Position numbers and translations under genes: made by a program. Of a stretch of DNA of 64,000 nucleotides, positions 1 to 13,365 are shown piece by piece; within the stretch, counting starts at the first letter, position 1, and the number at the start of each line of letters is the position of its first letter. The stretch comes from Lineus longissimus (taxonomy: Eukaryota > Nemertea > Pilidiophora > Heteronemertea > Lineidae). Below the pieces are notes generated by a model. That model was not told where the DNA came from and ran no database searches. It saw nothing but the letters and a program-made list of their open reading frames with translations. The DNA lies in the NCBI RefSeq assembly GCF_910592395.1, contig NC_088313.1, positions 15,888,437 through 15,952,436 of the forward strand, given 5' to 3'.

Positions 1-143
1 TGAATGTAATTGACAGTGTGGTGTTTACCCAAATTTATTGGGGTGAGAGGTGAATTTTCATTAAGCTACATGTAATTAGTAATTGCCTGCATAGGGATTG
101 ACCCACACTCCAAAAAATCCACTTTGATTGCAAGTTACCTCAC

Positions 144-913
144 CTAAGAATGCTCTGGTTGCATCAAACAAGTCCCGCTTGCCAATTGCAAACACGATTA
201 TAATGACTGTCGGAAGGGTTGCTGCACTGAACTGCAATGGAAAAGACAAGTTATAGAATTAGTAGAAATTGAATTTCATTCTTTACAGTAAAATGTGTCT
301 TCCAATAAGACGCTGGCCTTACAGCAATCCCTGTGAAATAGCAAGGGTAGAAGCCTCTGTTAAGGACCCGGAAAACCTGGATGAAGGTCTTTCAGCATGG
401 TCTTCCATCTAATTATTATCATAACAGAGTCTCTAATTTTGTGATTGAGGAAGTGATTATGATGATACATACCCAAAGAACTAATGTAGATACATAGCTA
501 ACTGTCACGGGATTCTTATAAAGCCATAATTCTTCAGGCTGGATGACTCTGTGGAAAGGTTCCATGAATTCTGTCATTCTGAAAGACAAGAATTTCCACT
601 TACATGAAGTTAAACTACAAACAAACAACAATAACTTGGAGACAACATTCAAACTAAAAGTTACCACCAGGGGCTTGGGTGTTCTTGCTTAGAGAATCAT
701 CTTTCAAAAATAAAATTTTGATTGAAAGCTTGCCAAATCAGTTATGGATTCAGGACAAATTTACAATAGACTAATAGACATTACTGAGCAATGACCCTAA
801 GCCTAGGTCCTCACATTCTGTATGATGAGTACTTACACAAAAACAACTCCCAACATTAGCCTTATTGCAATCTCAACAGCTAAATTTGCCCGATATGAAC
901 TCACTGCCTTCAT
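144..913 (-). CDS. PLPP4/5: PLPP4/PLPP5-like phospholipid phosphatase, first three coding exons (partial)
   Basis: Coding exons, in order of transcription, are 913-837, 578-473 and 231-144; the gene continues past the left edge. Each junction has GT/AG and the phases agree (phase 2, then 0, then 1 at the last donor). The 90 residues read MKAVSSYR, a first membrane segment (AVEIAIRLMLGVVFV), then TEFMEPFHRVIQPEELWLYK, which closely matches the N-terminus of animal PLPP4/PLPP5 (PPAPDC1A/B), then a second membrane segment and GKRDLFDATRAFL. The family are multi-pass membrane enzymes that dephosphorylate phosphatidic acid and diacylglycerol pyrophosphate without magnesium. The three catalytic motifs lie in exons outside the window, so activity cannot be judged. 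The start is the first ATG after an in-frame TAA in the same exon. Whether it is orthologous to PLPP4, PLPP5 or to both cannot be settled from 90 residues. Confidence 0.88.
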
Positions 914-935
914 CTTTATTTACATGTAGTTGCAC
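914..935 (-). promoter_or_regulatory. 5' leader segment of PLPP4/5 with a start-stop uORF
   Basis: A good acceptor (pyrimidine tract ending TTTTTCAG) sits at 936-937, so the first coding exon probably begins at 935 with a 22-base leader, and at least one noncoding exon lies further upstream. The leader contains ATG followed at once by TAA (925-920, minus strand), ahead of the real start at 913. The acceptor is inferred from sequence only. Confidence 0.45.
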
Positions 936-3900
936 CTGAAAAAGAAAAAGGCCAATTTTAGTAAAGTTTGAGCAAAGTGCATGTAGACTGGTGAACGGTA
1001 ACGGGTAAGACATACGATACGTCGTAATCATGGACATGAAATTAACGAAGAACATCACCAGCGCAACAATAGCAAGACAGGCTAATGTAATCATTTAGAT
1101 CATAATACACGCACTGATAGTGATCTATTCGGTTTAGGACAATAATCTAACCGATTTAAAGAAAATGCCCGATATGAGATTTTTGTTTTGTTTTTTGAGA
1201 CACCCTGAAAAAGTGACAAGTGGCACAGTCTTCGTCCGAAAATGACGAGTTTGTAGCCTTGGCTGTCCATTAATGACAAAAATGGCGACACGTATGTGAT
1301 CAGATGATTTAGTACCTTGATCTGTAAATGCTCGAACGCTGAATATAACTATGATTTCATCGATGATCGTGTTTTATTGATCAGAAAATTCACCGGTTCG
1401 ATCACCATTGTTCAGTACCAATATTGGCCGACAGATGGCGAGATATTGGCGGCCTGAAGGGAATTGGTCAACACGTCTCAGTCTGTCTTCGGCCAGTGGT
1501 CTTCGGCTTGTCCCGTTGTCAATGTGCCAAAACAACACCCACATTCAAAATTAGACGAATTGTTAAATGGTCAAATAAATGAATTATATTAGATCATAAT
1601 TATCAAACTAGTACCCCCTTGTTTAGCCGCTGCATGGGTGACCCTGGACTTCCGAGGTGGTCAACCTAAACATGGTCTCCTCCAGAGTGTCTTCCTCTAG
1701 AGACTGAGAGGCACCGATGCAGCCTCCAGTGGAGGGGCGAGGCCGATCCACTGAATTCGGAGTGTTCATGGCAAGGACTCTGACTCACGCCTCCTACGTT
1801 ACAAGCTGTCCGCGTCGTCTGGAAAGACAATCATTATCTCGTTTAGGCTTAATAGCAACCGTGATCATTAACCGGGCGTTCTTTTTAGAAGAAAAAAATG
1901 TAAGTTGAGCTTAATCACTATTGTCTATGTCATCTAATGTGATAGTTTAGGGACTTGCCACGGCTAATCACATCTGACGAGTTGCCCACCTCATATATTT
2001 TGTTCTGAGGACGTCTGTGACGTGGGCGTGGTCACAACCAACATCCACCCACCAATCTCTGAGCTCAGAGTCTTTGAGCTCAATGTTTACAACCAGGCTC
2101 CAAAACATGACTCCTATTTTCATTTGAAAAGTGAGATGATCCTAACTGACAAGTCAAATAAGCTAATTCATTTATAATTTGTTTAATCACCCCCAATCCG
2201 CCTCTCATAGCTGTCTCTGATGTCAGTCTAGAGTCAATAATGGGACCCCTGTCGTCTGTGGGATCAATTTCAATGCCACCCGCCCGGGACGATAGCGTAA
2301 ATATTGTGGGAGCAATCATTGATAAAATGAGCGTCTCTGAATGGGATATTTCAAGCCAACTGGTGCCAAGTGTGTGTGAAATGCTTGTGGAAAAAGTATT
2401 TTAATACTTTAAGATCATTAAATTTGATAAAATTTTCAAATCGTAAAATGCAGTTGCTAGCACCGTGAATACAAAGCCCCCCTCCCCCCCCCCCCCCCCC
2501 CATATGATGCTCCTCATCCGCAGCGCGCCCAGGCACACCCAACGGTAAGTGGGCTAAAGGTGAACTCGGTTTCCAATTAAGCTGTTTTGTGGTGTTATCT
2601 TTTTTAATTGCGCTTTAACTCAGTATCGAAAAACAGCATTATTTCCATCATTTTATATGAAAGTCATCAAATTAATTCAAGAAGACACTGTTGTTCTTTA
2701 TCGGATCATCGTCTGCCATTGCCAGCCTAACCCGCGAATACCGAGCCAGCAGACGCCAGCAATGTTTACAAAATGCGCCAAATGTTTACAGAAAGGTCCA
2801 TCACGACACAGCATATTTCTTGGGCGGATTTGATTCAAAAATCTGAAAGCATATTAAATTTACTCAAGCGAATCAACACCGAAACCATGCAGTCCCTTGA
2901 TGCGCATTTATAATTCGATTTAATCTAGGAGATGAATTGGAAGCGACTTGAGGTGACCGCCGAAAGAGGAAGATGTCGGTGTAACGGGAATTATTATCCC
3001 TCGGGAAACTGTATCTGTAATTGTAACATAACACAATATTGATCCAGACGGATGCCCACCAAAGGACACATTCTCCAACGTCATCTTGCTGACAGGGTTT
3101 CTATTCACGAAAGGTTTTCTCCCATTAAATTGTGTTTTTGAAACCAAATCTTTCATCAAAATAGGACCAGAGACTTTTAAGATTCTGATAGGATTAAGGC
3201 CGTTTGCCGGAGAATGTGTTCTTGCTTTTGGGCTTTATACGGAAGGCCATCGGTCGGGTACTGGAAATCCTTATTCGAACATATTTTGCAAACTTCACGG
3301 GGTTATCACAACTGTGGACATAGCAAATTAAAACATCACCAGGTGTTATGATCCACAAAACTGACACGCGTTTCTTGCAGTGAGGTGGATTCGTTTTACA
3401 AACTCTACACAACACAGCCCATTTGAATTAAAGTGAGTTATCTCTGAAACAAACCCAGTAAAAGAATCCCCCAACTTCTGGTGTGTTTTACACTCTTGAT
3501 TTAACAAGTAAATCACCGGTTTCGACAGGTGTACATCAATTCTGTAGAACCAGATATGATCATGATGATCAGCGATGATCAGCGATAGAACCTGGGGTTT
3601 GAGCGTTATTCTACAAGGAAATATAACTGAATGAAGTCATTCGATTCAGATTTTTTTTGGATCAACAGCGAAAACAGCCATAAATATGTAAAGCATTCAG
3701 CATCCACCAGAGCCCGCGTTGCTGCAGGATTGCTGCTGTGAAAGGAACTTCAGGAAAACCCAAGGCCAAAGAACTTTTTCCTGGAGGACACCGATTCCTG
3801 TCACATCACTCCCACACAGCAACGAGTGGAATACATGTATATTAATAGAAAATCGGTATAATGCTAGTATTTCTTTCATTGGCCCAGAAATGGTCGGTAT

Positions 3901-6900
3901 CGAATTATATTAAATCGTTGATTGGCAAACTCGTCACTCGGTGATATCACCAAATTGCTTTAAATCGTATTTAGAAATCGTTCAATCATAATAAGTAAAT
4001 TCTCTTATTTGATTCGACTTCCTTAATTTCAATTTCATTTGAAATTAATCTCCTTTTGTCCTGTTACTTGCCCTAATTGTTGATCTAAATCCCACCAAGA
4101 ACATCAGCGTCATTTCTGGTCTCAAACATGGCTGACATCAATATCAAACATGGTTGACATCAAGACCGGATGCACCACCTCAAATGCCGGAAGTTGAGCT
4201 GCAACGGGTTTACATTTTGTAAACGTCACCAAGGCTCCATAGTTTTTTTTTGTTTTGGGAGTTTGGAGATTGAATGCAGCATCTGATTGTCATCCAAACA
4301 CATGTTTTCCACCAAGGTCACACCAACCACCCAAGGTCACACTTATCATTTGCCACGATACCGAGTTGATCTCTGCGGCAGCGTTCTTCTCCTTCATCTC
4401 CTCCTCCTTCCTCCCCCCCCCCATTCTTTCTCACCGGAATAGGAGCTACCAACCATACACGCCAAGTAGTTACAGCACCTGACTGGGTTATCAGTACAAG
4501 GATCATTCGAAGGTATGCCCGATGCGCCTTATCTGGTCTCTCCGCGGGCGCACGCGGTAACGGAATATACCATTTAGCTTTAAGTTTGTCTAAGATACCG
4601 ACCAGAACCAAGTGCCTTGACAGGCTCAAGTACCCGCCTCGGAGGGATGCTCAATAAAAGATACAGTTGTCTTTTTTAGGAGAGAGAAAAACCCGCGAAA
4701 CAAGAGAAAATGTCTGATCGTCGTTTCCGGTGGAGTAAGATTTAAGAGAGAGTTTTTGGGTTTCTTTGAGTTTCTTTTACTGATAACAAATCGCCGGAAC
4801 AAAACTTATTAGTCTGACCCTGGGTTAAGTAATATATGTCTTCCTTTCAAGGCCCACTGACTACTGGACGTGAGGAGACTGGCGTTTGAACGCCGCCCCT
4901 GCTTTCGGAGTGTAGCCGAATGTCAAACCGTCTGCTTTATGTCTTGACGGGGGCGTTACGCTATCGCCGCTAAAAGATTGAAGGAGCAGTCAAAATGAAC
5001 AAGCACATCGCTTGAGAGAGTGAAGAGGCTCGTTTGTTTACAGTGAAGACATGGTGTAGCCCCAGCCGATTTGTGCCTTGATGAGAAAAATTGGCATGCC
5101 ATTTCGACAAGATAAGATTACCTTGCGGTTCGGCGGAGGTACATTCATTTTCTTGCACATACCAAAGCAACCCGTCTTCTGCTAGATCTGCTAAACCAGT
5201 TGAATTGAGGAAGGTTTTCAAATTTACAGGGCCTTTTCTATCAGGTGTAAAATTATAAGTGGTAACCGGACTTTTTTGAGGGAACAACATCTTCCACACA
5301 AAACGAGACACAGTGGATTATACACTGTAAACAGTAGAACACTGTAACCATAACCGCCGCCGCCAAAACGAGGCACAGAGCAGAATACACTGTAAACGGT
5401 GCTACCTTGTAACAAATGTGTTTTTAGAATGGGAGATAGTCTGAGGATAAATCACACCAAGATAAAAGTTAAAAAGGCTACTTGACTCCCGCTCAAGTCT
5501 CTATCACGCCAGTCAACACCATAATGCATTCGGTCGTACATTTCTTTTTGCGCAACTGAAACCCGAGGAATTTCTCGATGAACATATCATGTCTTGTGAA
5601 ATTAGCTTGCCGATATGGATAAACTGTTACAATGGTTTTTTAAGGGGAAAAAACTACGTTACAGGGGTTGAAAAGCATAGGCGATCCCTAATGCACCAAC
5701 TTTTGACCCAACGCGAAATCACCGAGGACACGCGGAGGATGACTGGACGACGCGCTTTTGGCCACCTTCATTTCGGAAGAAAGAAAAGTTCGATTCGATG
5801 GTAAGTGTTGCTTGGCGTCAGGGCGCTATGGCAGGGGAAGGACAACTATTTTGGTTGTTTTGATCGTGTGTGTGTTCCGCATCTTATTTACTCTTCGCTG
5901 TCACATCCACTGATTATGATGACTTATTAGCAACATTAGCGGGTCACGATTGAAAAAGGAAAGGCCGTGACTGCACTTCGTCAGAGGCTATTTAGATAAG
6001 TCATTCGCTCTGAGTTGGTCACGGGCCGTAAAGAGGTTGACAGCTAGAGATAGCTTGTTAAACGACTTCACCCTGTATTTCATATTTTCATGATACATCC
6101 AGATTTCCTGTCGCCACTGTCATAGAACAACCGGGCCTGCAAGCGGGATGGAGTGATACCACCTTTACGATTATCGCGAAAGCTGCATATTAGGGATATA
6201 CTGGTGTAAACAGAAATCAGTGTCGCCACTCAATCGTCATTGCACATCTATATTCCTAATGACGACCGATAGGACAGTTTAGCTTAACCTCGTGTTCTGG
6301 ACACTTGACCGATAGGGACATAATTTACTTTGCAGCGGTGTTTCGCCAAGACTAGCATAGTCAGGACAACATCGGACATGGGCGGTGCTGTCCTCGTGCA
6401 TGGCTGTGCCTTTGTCCATCGATAATATTATAAGTATATGCAAGACAAAAAAAGATCCCATCCCAACCTGTCCGACATTCCAATGGAAGTGTCTCGGAGA
6501 CACTAAACCTGGAGTGGGCATGCTTTTACATAAAGTGGCGGCACGAGCAGTAAGAAAAGACACTGCTTATCAAATTGTGATGGCGTGAAGTCTAAATGGG
6601 GCTTCTTTTCCCAATCCCACCGCAGTGATTTCGGAGGTTGCTATGTCAGCACATGGATGGTTAGGTCGTCACAGCCCTGTTCCCACGCCGACTTGTCTCG
6701 ATTCCATTTCACGACGAATCATTGGAATCGCCAGACAATTGTTAGGACGAATCTAGACAAATGCACAACCAATTCTGGCTTACTTAGCATGGAATCAACG
6801 CCTCCCTCCCCTGCTGGACAGAAGTTATCAGTAATTTACAATGTTCTTTTACGGTTTTGGTACAGAGTGATGGATCGTTTACAATAAAACTGGCACTGTT

Positions 6901-8304
6901 TCACTAATCGAACAACAAGGTCATGCATCGGAATCCACTCATTTCTTCCAAATGTCGTTGATGACCGATGTAATGCAGGGGATTGTCCCTTGCAGAAATT
7001 TTTCACCAGGTCATGTGGTATTGAATCGCCATTTCACATGTAGGGGCTTTGGTGACACACGACATCAACTTTGGCCCATGACGCTGAGAGAGGGCGGCGC
7101 ATTTTATGCTGGTGCGGAGCCGGTTAGAGGTCGGACACGGAGCATATGCGGGGGGGTCAACAACATCTTTCACTGGCTAACTTCGTCTGCACCTGAAATA
7201 TGTTGTCAATTATAACGAACAGGTAAAGAACCTGTCGGATGCCTTGTTGGCGCAAGGTGGCCATCACACCGCGCCACTTGGTTACCAGACGACCCCGAAC
7301 AAAGAGCATAAAGCGATGAGGCATGGACCTGATGTCGCCGGCATAATCCAACATCAGGATCTCCATGTCGTCTGTTGCCGTTTATATCTATTAAATCTCG
7401 TCTGGTAATCAAACTTTTGTATTAACAGGTTAAGATATGTTCTAGCCTTCGGGCGTCGGGTGAAACTAGAGAGCCCTCGACCTAGCGCTCAGCTGATTGT
7501 TCGTTGTTGTGATGAAGGAACGGACGGACGCGACTTCACCCCGTCAGGTTTCCTGTCGGCCTGGTCCAGTTACTAGTTCGAACTGTTTGTAAAGGTCTTC
7601 GGTTTTTGTACATTAAAATAATAAAAAGTTATGTTACTTTGGATAAAATCATTTAATCCTTTAACATCTATACTGTACAAATACATGCAATCAATTTAAA
7701 TGCGAGAGTGAGAGGACTTTAAGTAAAAGACCAGTCCTGGTCATGTATAATGCCTTGTATCAATACTCTTTCTGCATGATTTCGCTTAGTGGCGATATCA
7801 AAACATCCGATCAAGTGTTCTGATTAGTCTATTTCATGACTCGGAATATCGTCGACGAGAACAACTTAAATTCAGGTTCACAAATTAGATGTCTTCTTTC
7901 AATATCACGTGTCCGTGGTATCAATCGAATGTCTCCTGAACGTCAACTTGCAGCCACACTGGGATGATTCTTTAGTTTTTTCAGAGGAGCACAGCCCTTT
8001 GAGTCAAGTGTCAAACAGGTATCACCCCAGGCAGCATTAGCTTCGAAATACACAACAAGTTCCAAATGCCACCGCCTTAAAACAGAACCACCGTAAGATC
8101 ACTTCTCCATTCTCTTAAAGCTGATATGTCAGTCTCTAGGATAATAGTCTTCATCAGAACCCCGTTCGACATCGTTCCAATTCTTCCTCCAATCCTTTAT
8201 CGTTTATGAAGTTGGTGACTAGTAACCGTCAGACTAGCAGATTGCAGATCGGAAGTAAATGGGCGGGTTAATCAAGTCAAAGCTCACGGTATGACGTCAC
8301 TCTA
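936..8304. other. Intergenic region between PLPP4/5 and NK4
   Basis: About 7.4 kb with no recognisable coding exon on either strand; the open frames are short and match no family I know. It should contain the PLPP4/5 promoter near its left end and the NK4 3' UTR near its right end (a possible ATTAAA signal on the minus strand at 7652-7657). Visible landmarks are a poly-C tract at about 2477-2501 and a short imperfect repeat of 'aacatgg(c/t)tgacatcaa' at about 4125-4164. I see nothing else structured. Confidence 0.6.
2477..2501. repeat. Poly-C tract
   Basis: A run of C interrupted by one T. It is a simple mononucleotide repeat in intergenic DNA and its exact length is likely to be unreliable in an assembly. 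Confidence 0.9.
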
Positions 8305-8939
8305 TCACCAGGCTCTTATTCCTTGAATTGTCCCCTGAATCTGTGGCTGCACGTACCCTGTCGCCTGTTGCATTGACGGTGGTATATGATTATACGAAGG
8401 TGAACCTGCTGACTGGTGGTGACTACTTACATTGTATGGTGCGCATGCCTGTGACGTATATGCAAATGGGTTGACGTTGTACGGGGCGGAATATGGCGGG
8501 TTCATGTCCCTGCTCATACACGGTTTACCATCTCTGACTAGAACAGGCACAGCAACGCGTCTTGGAGGCTGCATAGCTGTTAATTCCAATGTCTTGTCTT
8601 GTCGCTGTCGCTTGCATTTGTACCGCCTGTTTTGGAACCAAATCTTTACTTGTGTTGACGTCAGTTTTAGCATGTTTGCTAGCTGCTCACGTTCAGGTGC
8701 CGATAGGTAGCGCTGCTGTTTGAAACGTCTCTCGAGTTCGAAAACCTGCGCTTGTGAAAATAATACCCTTGGTTTCCGTTTTTGTCTTTGACGTAATAGG
8801 TGACATTCTGTCGTAGAATCATTGCTCGACGACCCACTGTGACTCGGGCTGTTGTTATTGTTCTTTTTAGTCCCGCTTGCGCAGCCCGTGATCGGTGATG
8901 GTTCGCGCTTGATGCTGTCCAGTTCCATACAACTCGGCT
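8305..8939 (-). CDS. NK4: NK4/Nkx2-5 (tinman-type) homeobox protein, exon 2
   Basis: This exon encodes the DNA-binding part and C-terminus of an NK2-class transcription factor. The 60-residue homeodomain is at 8784-8605 (minus), beginning [20 protein letters not shown] and ending [12 protein letters not shown]; tyrosine at homeodomain position 54 is the NK2-class hallmark. Twelve codons later comes the NK2-specific domain ([15 protein letters not shown], 8562-8518). The protein ends GIRAW, the C-terminal tail of vertebrate Nkx2-3/2-5-type proteins. With exon 1 it gives 326 residues. The start used here is the acceptor ending ATTTCAG at 8940-8941, joining in phase to exon 1. A second acceptor at 9057-9058, with a stronger pyrimidine tract, is also in frame and would give 365 residues. 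Tinman/Nkx2-5 proteins specify heart and visceral mesoderm and bind TCAAGTG-type sites. Confidence 0.93.
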
Positions 8940-9779
8940 CTGAAATTGGAGATGATACTGGGTGTGAACATGTTGCATACATAACCTTCCTTTTACGATA
9001 AAATAGAGTATATACACGGTGGTGGTAATTGGCAGAGGCAATCTTTATGGCACACCCTGTAAAAGAGGAAGAAATCAAGTCGAACGCATCTGGAATAATA
9101 ATCTTATAGGATAGGAAGGCGTCACCCAAAAGAAATTGTATTTTCAGGTTATCATTTCTTTCTTTCTGGGTCGCCCAGCCGTTACAAGAATATGAAAATC
9201 GACCCGCTTTGTTTCAAAAGCCAAAGTGCGCCACTTAATCCCCCTAAAGAAAATATTAATGCAGCAATTATTGTTTCAAGAGAACCTCTTAAAAACAACG
9301 ATGAAACTTAGCCGCCCACGTGCACAGACGTAAAAACACGCGAAACAACGCTTGGTCCCGCGCGCCATGACACCTGGTTTGATTCTGATGATTTCATTGG
9401 TCGAAAGGATGGTGACACGTGATTTTCCCGGCATGCCCAGTGATGTGCAGGCGCTGTCAACAGGGCCACGTGATGTTATTCTCGGTATCTGGCGAGGAGT
9501 TGTTTCTTTGGTATCTGATCCATGCAGAAGCCATATTATGAAAATATTATCGATGGAAGAGAAGTACTAATTAAACATGGGACACGAGTTGGGTGTTGAT
9601 TCTGTTTTTTAGCGCGTGGACAGTTAGGCACGGTCAGCCTGGGTCAAAAGAACACATGTCAGCCTAAACGGACTCAACACAGTTAGAGGATCGGGGAGGA
9701 AGAAAGGCGTACGAACATGACGAGCCTTACGGCGACACGGTTCATAAAGGTGAAGGCGGATGTCACCGAGCCAAAGCGG

Positions 9780-9835
9780 CTATATATATATATATATACG
9801 TTATGAATGTACCCCCCCCCCCCCCCCCCCCCCCC
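9780..9835. repeat. TA dinucleotide repeat and poly-C tract
   Basis: About nine TA units (9780-9798) are followed, after a short spacer, by 24 C residues (9812-9835). Both are simple repeats inside the NK4 intron. Confidence 0.9.
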
Positions 9836-10518
9836 ATACACACACCACCGCTCCAAAAACATTTTGATCTCGAGACTGGTTTCAGTTTATCATTCTGACA
9901 AAACGATACACCTGTTTGACGGATAGCTTTAGGACAACGAAGTCTGGTTTTCTCGGCAATTCAAGTCCACAAATAAACTACGGATGAATTCCACAAAACA
10001 AAGATCGGCTGGAAATACACCTGGACACCAATTTAATTCATTGAATCAAGTGATGCATTCCGCATTAAACATAAATCTATCATAAAAACTCGGAGCTAAT
10101 TTCCACCTTGAGATTAATGCAGAAATCTGTATATTCCTGCACAAAGAATTCAAGTGATGTTTGGGTGAAAATAATCTTAGTGATTAATTATCACAAAGTG
10201 CTATGAAGCCACCCTCTTGAACCTCTGATTTTCGTAGTCCATAATTTATCCCCAGATGGCCTCTGCTCTGTTAGTTATACTGTGAAAGATTGTATCATGA
10301 GGAGGGCACACACAGGACTAAAACATTCATATCTCGCCTATAAAAGCATAAATCAATGCGTTTTCTTATACTGATGTAACCTGGCATATAAATGTTTGTA
10401 AATTTGGAGGGAGATTTCTTCCCGGGCACCTGGGCCCGATGGCAGTGTTTGACTTTGCAAATGTATTAATCATGGAAAAGGACACCACATGTAAAGATAC
10501 CAGGCCTTGTGATAAAAA

Positions 10519-10549
10519 CACACAGGCGGAACCAGATCTGAAATATTCT
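10519..10549. repeat. 31-base direct repeat, copy 1
   Basis: The segment starting CACACAGGCGGAACC and ending GAAATATTCT recurs at 11507-11537 with one mismatch, in the same orientation and 988 bases away. Flanking bases are unrelated, so it is not part of a longer tandem duplication. Confidence 0.8.
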
Positions 10550-11506
10550 GCTTTTTAACCCCGACCAACCTTGTTTACATGGCCACCTTGACTTCACCAA
10601 CAAATGCGCATACCCGTGATCATTTTGCTTGTACCGCCAACAGCGTTCGTAGCACTTTTGCTGATGTGGAACGTTAGCAGAAGAACATTATTAATCCGCC
10701 GGTATAAAAGCAATTGATTTCTATGTCTTATTCGTGTTTTAAAAACAAACGAGTTTAGAACTGCGACTCTCATCTTTCAGATCAGATGACATATCTGTTA
10801 GACTGACGTACGTTTTTATGAAAGGCTTGATTCCACTGACAATATTGTGTAAAGAATGACGACGTTTGTCGTAAAATGCTGTGTAATATCGTCATATTGA
10901 GTTATAAGAGCCATCTGGTGGAAGAAAGGGAACTATAGTTTTATGTACCATTTCGTATTTTACTATATACGACCCTTTATACATATTTATTTATGGTGCA
11001 GCGAAAGTTTCATTATTCAATTTCTGAATACTCGCACACGTATCTGGTTCTAAAATGCAATAGTATCATTCAGTTTTGTAATCTACTGATTCTCATAAAG
11101 ATGCGGGGTTAAATTGTTTACATCCTTCCATCAATGTTTATATATCAAAACAAATTTCGATTGCTAACTGCTAATTCCTATTAGCCAAAGGCACACGTCG
11201 CGTGACGTCACGATGACGTGGATATTTGTCAATGGTTCCTTCATTAGTCGGCAGCCATTATCTATTAATCATCAGAATGAACTGACTTTCTCTTCATTGC
11301 TATTTGCAAAACACAGCTATTTTCATTTTTTGATGAATATACGAATAAATACGAATGAGTTTTTGGTCCCAAATGAGCGCAATTTATTACCGTAGCAAGT
11401 ACGTCTGTAGAGAAATGTGTCTGGTTCATAGTTTTTTTCACTAATATCAGTCTTTTTCTGATGAAAAATATTTGTTGGGGTGTTCTATGCCTAATTCCTT
11501 GATGAG

Positions 11507-11537
11507 CACACAGGCGGAACCATATCTGAAATATTCT
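11507..11537. repeat. 31-base direct repeat, copy 2
   Basis: Second copy of the sequence at 10519-10549, differing at one base (CCATATC in place of CCAGATC). Confidence 0.8.
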
Positions 11538-12945
11538 AGTGAGGTCTACGCAAGGGTCTTCGCTCAGGTTCCGCGCTTGGCGAGAGATCTAAACTTCTCT
11601 AATGTTTGAGGATGAAACCTTTCTGAGGCAATACAGATGTGCGTAGAGATGTTGTGTCTTATTTTGTGAATAAAGAAATCAATGAGCGTGGCAGATGGAG
11701 GAGCAGTCGAGTGCAGGTGCATTAACCTGAGATGTCCTATTAGATAAATAACGAATAAAAAATTAATTCACGAATCAAAAGTGAATTTCGACCTCTCGAT
11801 CTGATATTTGAAAAACAAGCTAAAGTACTATAATAAGCCCAAATTAGACGCAGTAATCGAAAAAATTTAGAAAATGGTTGATGATTGGTGTATGTGGCTG
11901 ATAAACGATCATGCTCAAGAATGTGACATTTTGCAAAAAGTGTGCCTAGATACATTAAAGAATACATGAAGAATCTTATAAGTCTACCAACAGTTAAAGT
12001 CGCTTAGGTCTCAAGAAATCAATCGGGCTAGACTGCGGAACCTTTGCCAAGTAAGGGGCAATTAACTAATTACTGACTCATATCAAATGAGTCCTTTATT
12101 TGAAAGACTCTGGGTCGACATCTCACTCACGATAAAGGGGCAATAAGAAAATCAAATTTCGTTCCATGAGGCGTGGAGGTGCCCTGAAGACGCCACTGGT
12201 TTATACGACCGCGGTGGGCCCGGATCAGGCAAGCTCTGGAGAAACTCACAGATACGTATCTGCCCGGATTTTGACATGCTCCATCTCACCTGATGGTTTG
12301 TAATATTTATGAATTCCACCACCTTGTTAATGGGTTGTTCATCAAACAATAAGGGAGGGTATCATCACTTCATGGTATTGTTTTCGACCCCACACACATA
12401 AGTTACTTCGAGCAGCCTCATGATTCATTTCAAATTGAATTTGAGGTTTCTTAATTGTAATTAAGCCTATGCAAAAAGACTCACCCCAAGCATTCACAAC
12501 TCCAAGGCCTTTATCCGAATGTCTATTGCATGAATTCACTGATAACGATACCGTCGACCCCCTCCCCCCGTCACCTAACGATGCGAACAGTCACCCTCCC
12601 ATCAACCTGGACGTGTCACATCCAGGAACTTGTTTATTCCACCGAGGACATGACTTCAAATCGTGGTTGACAAATTAGTGTTTTCAATCTTTAAGTCAAA
12701 AAAATTGTAAGATATGATTTATAACTAAGATAAGAATCATGCTGAATGAACATCTACTAATTCAGGCCTTTTCCAAGAACGGGCCAGGAATCCGGGTCGA
12801 TTTTAATGAGGCATGGTTCCAGTGATAAACTCACCAAACTTCCTCATCCGTTTCCTCTCGTGTATAAATGTTATATTATAACATCACTTTGTTGCATCTC
12901 ATTTATTCTGATCCTATCAATTAGGTCTACAGTTTGGGGGGGGGG

Positions 12946-13365
12946 GCTACCGATATCAGAGAATGGTGGGTTTTTGAGCTTTTGTGTTCAGTTTCTTCGG
13001 TTTCTATCCACTTGCATCGCCTCATATCTTGCCTTGAAAATTGCAGATTATTTAAATGTCTTTAAAAATTACGGATTTTAACAAGCGCAAAGAAGTTAAG
13101 GAATGACAGATCAAGTGCTGGAGAACTCTGGGTCTGCTTTCTATTGTGATTGTGATGGCTACCGATATCAGAGAATGGTGGGTTTTTTAGCTTTTGTGTT
13201 CAGTTTCTTCGGTTCTATCCACTTGCATCGCCTCATGTCTTGCCTTGAAAATTGCAGATTATTTAAATGTCTTTAAAAATTACGTATTTTAACAAGCGCA
13301 AAGAAGTTAAGGAATGACAGATCAAGTGCTGGAGAACTCTGGGTCTGCTTTCTTTTGTGATGGGG
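12946..13365. repeat. 212-base tandem duplication in the NK4 intron
   Basis: Two nearly identical units start at 12946 and 13158 with CTACCGATATCAGAGAATGG one base in. They differ by a handful of substitutions and one- or two-base gaps, which implies a recent duplication or recent homogenisation. Each unit carries one TCAAGTG core (13111 and 13322). No coding content is evident. Confidence 0.9.

Noticed and set aside
8679-9041. 120-codon minus-strand frame overlapping NK4 exon 2
   Set aside because: It is an out-of-frame shadow of the homeodomain exon.
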